A DNA stretch of 10,573 nt from contig JAADFT010000011.1 of NCBI GenBank assembly GCA_013152765.1, positions 1-10,573 of the forward strand. The letters are read 5' to 3'. A program made the translations under genes and the position numbers. This DNA is from Calditrichota bacterium (lineage in GTDB: Bacteria > Zhuqueibacterota > Zhuqueibacteria > Oleimicrobiales > Geothermoviventaceae). Under the pieces are notes generated by a model that ran no database searches, was not told where the DNA came from, and worked only from the letters and a program-made list of their open reading frames with translations. Below, one piece after another: positions 7,786 through 10,573 of this stretch (positions within the stretch are counted from its first letter, which is position 1; each line of letters opens with the position of its first letter).

Positions 7786-8772
7786 ATGAACCTTCAGCGG
7801 GAACTGGATGTGGCAATTCAGGCCGTGACCCAGGCTGCGCAGCTTTGCGAAAATGTTCGCGACTCGCTCGTCACGGCAGACACAGCGATCAAGAAGGACC
7901 GTTCGCCAGTCACGATCGCCGACTACGGGGCCCAGGCGCTGATCATCCACACTCTGCGCCAGGCGTTTCCAGCCGACCCGATCGTGGCCGAAGAGGATGC
8001 CGAAGACCTCCGCACAGCCCAAGGGTCGGAGCTGCTGGCCAAGGTCGTGGACAAAGTGCAAGAGGTCGCGCCGGGTTTGGACAAAGCGAGTATTCTCGAC
8101 GCCATCGACAGCGGCAAGCACACCGGCGGCAGCTCCGGGCGGTTCTGGACGCTGGATCCGATCGACGGGACTAAAGGCTTTCTGCGCGGTGACCAGTACG
8201 CCATTGCCCTCGCGCTGATCGAGGAAGGCAGCATCGTTCTCGGTGCTCTCGCCTGCCCCAGGCTGCCGGAGAACCTTGGAAAACCCGACAGCCCGGCGGG
8301 GCAGGTGTTCTTCGCCGTACGCGGCGAGGGTGCTGCCGTTCGCCCATTGCGGGGTGGAGCGCAGACAAACGTCCGCGTCTCCACGACCAGTTCCCCGACC
8401 GCAGCGGTCTTTTGCGAATCCGTCGAGTCCGGACACTCGAGTCACAGCCACTCCGCCCGGATCGTCTCGGAACTGGGTGTCCAGGCGGCTCCTCTGAGGA
8501 TCGACAGCCAGGCCAAATACGCAGCCGTGGCTCGCGGCGACGCCGACGTCTACCTCAGGCTACCCACGCGGGCGGACTACGAGGAAAAAATCTGGGATCA
8601 CGCAGCGGGCTGGATCGTCGTGCAGGAAGCAGGAGGAAAGGTCACCGACGTGCACGGCAACCCCCTGGACTTCTCGCTCGGCCGCACCTTGAAAGCAAAC
8701 AAAGGGGTGATTGCTACAAACGGCCGGCTCCACGACCCGGTTCTTTCCGCGGTTCGCGCCGTTCTCGGTTGA
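7786..8772 (+). CDS. HAL2-type 3'(2'),5'-bisphosphate nucleotidase
   Basis: 328 residues, with a strong ribosome site (AGGGGAG, six bases before the ATG). It belongs to the Mg2+-dependent, Li+-sensitive phosphatase superfamily, which includes inositol monophosphatase, CysQ and yeast Hal2/Met22. Visible motifs in order: KKDRSPVTIADYGAQ at 36-50, EED at 69-71, DPIDGTKGF at 124-132 (metal ligands D124 and D127, with the GT phosphate-binding turn), and WDHAAG at 270-275 (D271). The 30-residue insert between EED and DPIDGT and the full length near 330 fit the HAL2 branch better than the shorter CysQ branch. Expected reaction: 3'-phosphoadenosine 5'-phosphate to AMP and phosphate, removing a toxic by-product of sulfate assimilation; PAPS may also be hydrolysed. 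Cytoplasmic, no signal peptide. Divergent from the Na+/H+ antiporter, which may matter because HAL2 enzymes are inhibited by Li+ or Na+. An inositol-phosphate specificity cannot be excluded by eye. Confidence 0.92.
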   Translation: MNLQRELDVAIQAVTQAAQLCENVRDSLVTADTAIKKDRSPVTIADYGAQALIIHTLRQAFPADPIVAEEDAEDLRTAQGSELLAKVVDKVQEVAPGLDKASILDAIDSGKHTGGSSGRFWTLDPIDGTKGFLRGDQYAIALALIEEGSIVLGALACPRLPENLGKPDSPAGQVFFAVRGEGAAVRPLRGGAQTNVRVSTTSSPTAAVFCESVESGHSSHSHSARIVSELGVQAAPLRIDSQAKYAAVARGDADVYLRLPTRADYEEKIWDHAAGWIVVQEAGGKVTDVHGNPLDFSLGRTLKANKGVIATNGRLHDPVLSAVRAVLG

Positions 8773-8812
8773 GTCCGTGCGCGAGCGCCAGCCCCCCAGT
8801 TCGACATTTGCC

Positions 8813-8850
8813 AAAAAGCCGTCGCCCCGCTGGTTCGCGGAGCGACGGCT
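8813..8850 (-). terminator. Intrinsic terminator of the DUF4097-type gene
   Basis: On the minus strand an AGCCGTCGCTCCGC arm pairs with GCGGGGCGACGGCT (13 of 14 positions, one mismatch) around a six-base loop and is followed by a run of five T (8817-8813). It lies 75 bp past the minus-strand stop at 8925. Read on the plus strand the hairpin is not followed by T, so it is unlikely to stop the HAL2-type transcript; no separate terminator for that gene is visible. Confidence 0.85.
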
Positions 8851-8924
8851 TCGGAAAATCGCAAAATCGTCTTTAATGAGCAGACACTCCGCACTTGCAG
8901 AGTGAGACGGCGGTTGCCAGGACC

Positions 8925-9725
8925 TCAGCGCTTCAGAATCTGAATGCTGCCGTTTACGGTTTTCAAGGTCACAAAGGCATCACCTTCGCCCACCCGGCCG
9001 CTGGCATGCTTGGGACCGTACTTGCCCCGCACCTCGATCGGGAATTCGCTGTCAATGCCGCCGTTCACGGTACTCGCTTCGATTTCCGCGGACACGTCCT
9101 CGGGCAGGTAGAGCCGAATCCCACCGTTCACTGTTTTTAGCGAAACTTCCGCGTCCGCTGGCAGCTCCAGCAGCTTGGCTTTCACGGATCCGTTGACCGT
9201 TTGCACGCTCAGTGAACCCACCACGTCCCGAGCTTCCACAGAACCATTGGTTGTGTGAAGTTTGACGTCGCCCTGAACGTCCGACACGGTCACTCGGCCG
9301 TTCACGCTGGAAGCCACAACGTCCGTTTGCTGCGGCAGACGAATCCGAAAATTCACCGTCACTTCGGGAGGACGCCGGCCGAAGACCCAGTCCAGCAAAC
9401 CGGAGCCTTCTCGCTTCGGGTAGTCCGGCTCGATTCGCAGCCGGTCTCCACTGCGGTCCAGGATGATCTCGACTTCTTTCAGAAAATCTTCGGCATCCCG
9501 CCTGCTTCGTGCTTTGACCACGATCTCGGCGTTGACCTCGACGTTTTCCTGGTCCCACGTTTCAACCGTGATCGAGCCGTTCACGTTGTTGACGGTCACC
9601 TTTCCACCAGTTTTGAACGGCACGACCTCGTGAAACTGTTTCGTCGCCACTGCTGCCAGCGCCAGCGCCGGCAAAACCAGAGCCAGGACCACTGAAACAA
9701 CGCAAATCCGCACACGTCTCTTCAT
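8925..9725 (-). CDS. Exported DUF4097-type beta-repeat protein
   Basis: 266 residues with a near-consensus ribosome site (GAGGAGG) before the ATG. Residues 1-24 are a signal peptide (MKRRVRI, then a VVSVVLALVLPALALA core with an ALA-A cleavage-like site); no lipobox cysteine and no later membrane segment, so it is periplasmic or surface-exposed. The mature part is short beta strands built around an NG turn. Seven copies are visible at N49, N142, N160, N178, N200, N221 and N258, most in a (T/V)VNG(S/G)(I/V) context and about 18-22 residues apart in the middle. This is the pattern of DUF4097/DUF2807 'putative adhesin' proteins, which form right-handed beta-helix-like stacks. Residues about 60-130 (KARSRRDAEDFLKEVEIILD, then RPPEVTVNFRI) interrupt the repeats. 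Biochemical role is unknown for the family; in many bacteria such genes lie near anti-sigma or stress loci, not seen here. Confidence 0.88.
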   Translation of the reverse strand: MKRRVRICVVSVVLALVLPALALAAVATKQFHEVVPFKTGGKVTVNNVNGSITVETWDQENVEVNAEIVVKARSRRDAEDFLKEVEIILDRSGDRLRIEPDYPKREGSGLLDWVFGRRPPEVTVNFRIRLPQQTDVVASSVNGRVTVSDVQGDVKLHTTNGSVEARDVVGSLSVQTVNGSVKAKLLELPADAEVSLKTVNGGIRLYLPEDVSAEIEASTVNGGIDSEFPIEVRGKYGPKHASGRVGEGDAFVTLKTVNGSIQILKR

Positions 9726-9863
9726 GCTTTCCTCCTCGCCGCAGCTTTTTCTGAACTCCCGCTCCCTTCCATCTCATTCCAGCCACGGTCTACGAATACC
9801 CCGCGGAGATGTTTCGCGAACCTGCAGAGCTGGTCGCCGAACAAAACGCCGCCCGGGTCTCAG

Positions 9864-9880
9864 GCAGCAAAAACAAACGC
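9864..9880. repeat. 17-bp exact direct repeat, copy 2
   Basis: GCAGCAAAAACAAACGC, identical to 7609-7625. This copy supplies the T-rich tail of the minus-strand terminator at 9869-9905 and lies 139-155 bp upstream of the DUF4097-type start. Both copies therefore sit upstream of minus-strand genes in the same orientation. Confidence 0.7.
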
Positions 9881-9905
9881 CCCGACGGCAGCTCTTCGCC
9901 GGGGC
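9869..9905 (-). terminator. Intrinsic terminator without an adjacent recognised gene
   Basis: On the minus strand GCCCCGGCG (9905-9897) pairs with CGTCGGGGC (9887-9879), nine pairs with one G-T, around a nine-base loop, followed by GTTTGTTTTT. On the plus strand the hairpin is not followed by T. The nearest upstream minus-strand stop is at 10370, 465 bp away, so it ends either a long 3' untranslated region or a separate RNA. Confidence 0.75.
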
Positions 9906-9918
9906 TGCTTCGTGACAT

Positions 9919-10028
9919 CTGCAGTGAAATCAACGCCCTGCAGGAAACTTCAGGACAGGGAGAGAAAATCCTCCCGGGACGGAACCTGAGTACAAGCCTG
10001 CGCAACCGGACGGCCTTAGAGCGCCGTC
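9919..10028 (-). ncRNA. Possible small RNA or structured 3' region ending at the 9869 terminator
   Basis: Going along the minus strand toward the terminator: GACGGC/GCCGTC (10028-10009, loop of eight); TCAGG/CCTGA (9989-9950) enclosing GGGAG/CTCCC (9975-9958); and CTGCAG/CTGCAG (9943-9919). Three stems in about 110 nt ahead of an intrinsic terminator suggest a folded RNA, but GC-rich DNA forms stems easily and no family is recognised. The 5' end is unknown. Confidence 0.25.
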
Positions 10029-10204
10029 GTTCTTGACCAGCGGGACGACGCTTGGACAGTCGCACCTCGTCCTTTCTCGAAAGCCGCGACGGGTTCAACC
10101 GAAACGTCAGGCCGCGGCCGTACGAGCACGCCCCACAGATCCGACCGCCAGGAGCTGTGAAGATCGTTCACCTGCGCTTAGTTCTGCTACGTCAAAATGT
10201 GGTT

Positions 10205-10348
10205 GGCTTTTCGGAGTGGTGGTTTCTCCAGAACGAGATGTTGCTTAGTCTCGTCCGAAACAAGCCTGCTTTAGCAGGCGGCTTCCTTTGGAAGCCCGGG
10301 GATTTGATCCCCGGGCGAAGAAGCCACGCACGGCTTTCGCCTTTGTTT
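10205..10348 (+). ncRNA. Array of abutting hairpins, possible structured RNA or REP-like element
   Basis: Four hairpins abut with no spacer: GCCTGC/GCAGGC (10264-10279, loop TTTA), GGCTTCC/GGAAGCC (10280-10296, loop TTT), CGGGGAT/ATCCCCG (10297-10313, loop TTG) and GGCGAA-AGCC/GGCT-TTCGCC (10314-10341, GA bulge, six-base loop). They are followed by TTTGTTT (10342-10348), a terminator-like tail on the plus strand. Just before them GGCTTTTCGGA (10205-10215) pairs with TCCGAAA and AGCC (10254-10266, two-base bulge), enclosing CGAGA/TCTCG (10234-10253); this stem competes with the first hairpin for 10264-10266. The element fills the gap after the barrel gene. It could be a plus-strand RNA, a repetitive extragenic palindrome, or the remnant end of an IS200/IS605-type element. 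Confidence 0.45.
10314..10348 (+). terminator. Terminator-like last hairpin of the array
   Basis: A ten-pair stem with a two-base bulge followed by TTTGTTT on the plus strand. It would end a plus-strand transcript of the hairpin array. The T tract is short and interrupted, and on the minus strand the hairpin is followed by CCC, so it is not an obvious terminator of the barrel gene. Confidence 0.35.
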
Positions 10349-10369
10349 CGCGAATCTAACGTAGTAGAC

Positions 10370-10573
10370 TTAGTAAAGAACCACGTACGAGCTTCCCCCG
10401 CCGCCAAAGCGAGGATTCACGATGTTCGTGTAAATCGAACCGAAGGTGTAGCTGACCCCAAAGGACACAAAGTAGGAGTACGTCGTCGCCAGCATCCGCC
10501 GGCGAAGCAACACCTCTTCGCGCGAAGCGCCTTTCTTGGGCAGAGAAAGCTGATCGTGAATCCTCGAGATCGA
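10370..10573 (-). CDS. Outer-membrane beta-barrel protein, C-terminal fragment
   Basis: An open frame enters at the window edge and ends at TAA (10372-10370); 67 codons are visible, the start is outside. The fragment begins with a charged, partly helical stretch (SISRIHDQLSLPKKGASREE), then LLRRRML and alternating aromatic/small residues (YSYFVSFGVSYTFGSIY) typical of a transmembrane beta strand, then NIVNPRFGGGG and a short tail ending in VVLY. The SYTFGSIY...NIVNPRF ending is one I associate with outer-membrane beta-barrel proteins of Bacteroidota and relatives. The full gene probably encodes an integral outer-membrane protein; ligand unknown. Its 3' end lies inside an imperfect inverted repeat that bounds the hairpin array. 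Confidence 0.78.
   Translation of the reverse strand, partial: SISRIHDQLSLPKKGASREEVLLRRRMLATTYSYFVSFGVSYTFGSIYTNIVNPRFGGGGSSYVVLY

Larger units (their letters stand above)
9726..10369. other. 644-bp region with no convincing gene but several RNA-like structures
   Basis: No frame here shows a recognisable protein with a good ribosome site; the best (minus strand, 9790-10098) is Arg/Ser-rich, runs across a terminator and looks spurious. The region holds, in order: the leader of the DUF4097-type gene (to about 9863), a copy of the 17-bp repeat, a minus-strand terminator, a set of nested hairpins (9919-10028) and the hairpin-tiled element from 10177. I found no match by eye to tmRNA, RNase P, SRP RNA or 6S RNA signatures. 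Confidence 0.6.

Noticed and set aside
9790..10098. A 102-codon minus-strand frame between the DUF4097-type and barrel genes
   Set aside because: Low-complexity Arg/Ser composition, no ribosome site or domain, and it reads straight through the strong terminator at 9869-9905.
10294..10316. The third hairpin of the array read on the minus strand as a tRNA T-arm (loop ATCAAAT between CGGGG and CCCCG)
   Set aside because: Position 54 of the loop is wrong, and no D-arm, anticodon arm or acceptor stem can be fitted around it; neighbouring hairpins explain the sequence better.
1..10573. CRISPR array, transposase, integrase, phage or toxin-antitoxin genes
   Set aside because: No regularly spaced direct repeats and no matching protein motifs on either strand; all convincing genes are envelope or housekeeping types.

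Overview
The window reads as chromosomal DNA, about 60% GC by eye, from a Gram-negative, diderm bacterium. The evidence is the C-terminus of an outer-membrane beta-barrel protein, several exported proteins with Sec-type signal peptides, and Shine-Dalgarno sites before most starts. The barrel terminus (ending in a TFGSIY...NIVNPRF-type strand), paired periplasmic TPR proteins, an eukaryote-like HAL2 phosphatase and an NhaC antiporter with an extracytoplasmic N-terminal domain recall the Bacteroidota/Rhodothermota/Calditrichota side of bacterial diversity (FCB group). That placement rests on remembered family distributions, not on a search. No phage, IS transposase, CRISPR array, rRNA or tRNA is present.

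Layout, left to right. (1) 1-4043, minus strand: a two-gene TPR operon. A 977-residue exported TPR/coiled-coil protein (1110-4043) is followed, with a 20-bp overlap, by a second exported TPR protein (1-1129) that runs off the window. (2) 4044-4356: divergent intergenic region. (3) 4357-5394, plus: a single TIM-barrel, glycoside-hydrolase-like protein of unknown substrate with a GH42-like cysteine cluster, followed by a strong intrinsic terminator at 5456-5490. (4) 5614-7542, minus: an NhaC-family Na+/H+ antiporter with a signal peptide and Ig-like N-terminal domain. It is divergent from (5) 7786-8772, plus: a HAL2/CysQ-type 3'(2'),5'-bisphosphate nucleotidase. (6) 8925-9725, minus: an exported DUF4097-type beta-repeat protein, with its terminator at 8813-8850. 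(7) 9726-10369: 644 bp with no convincing gene but much structure: a minus-strand terminator, several hairpins, and a run of four hairpins that abut without gaps. (8) 10370-10573, minus: the C-terminal 67 codons of an outer-membrane beta-barrel protein.

Two functional themes stand out. The TPR operon looks like cell-envelope scaffolding. The antiporter/HAL2 pair may be a salt-tolerance unit: HAL2-family enzymes are classically inhibited by Li+ or Na+, and here the gene shares an intergenic region with a Na+ exporter. That region carries a 9-bp inverted repeat around a candidate antiporter promoter, and half of it belongs to an exact 17-bp repeat found again upstream of the DUF4097 gene. The best candidates for something undescribed are the hairpin-tiled element at 10177-10373 and the possible orphan transcript ending at the 9869-9905 terminator.
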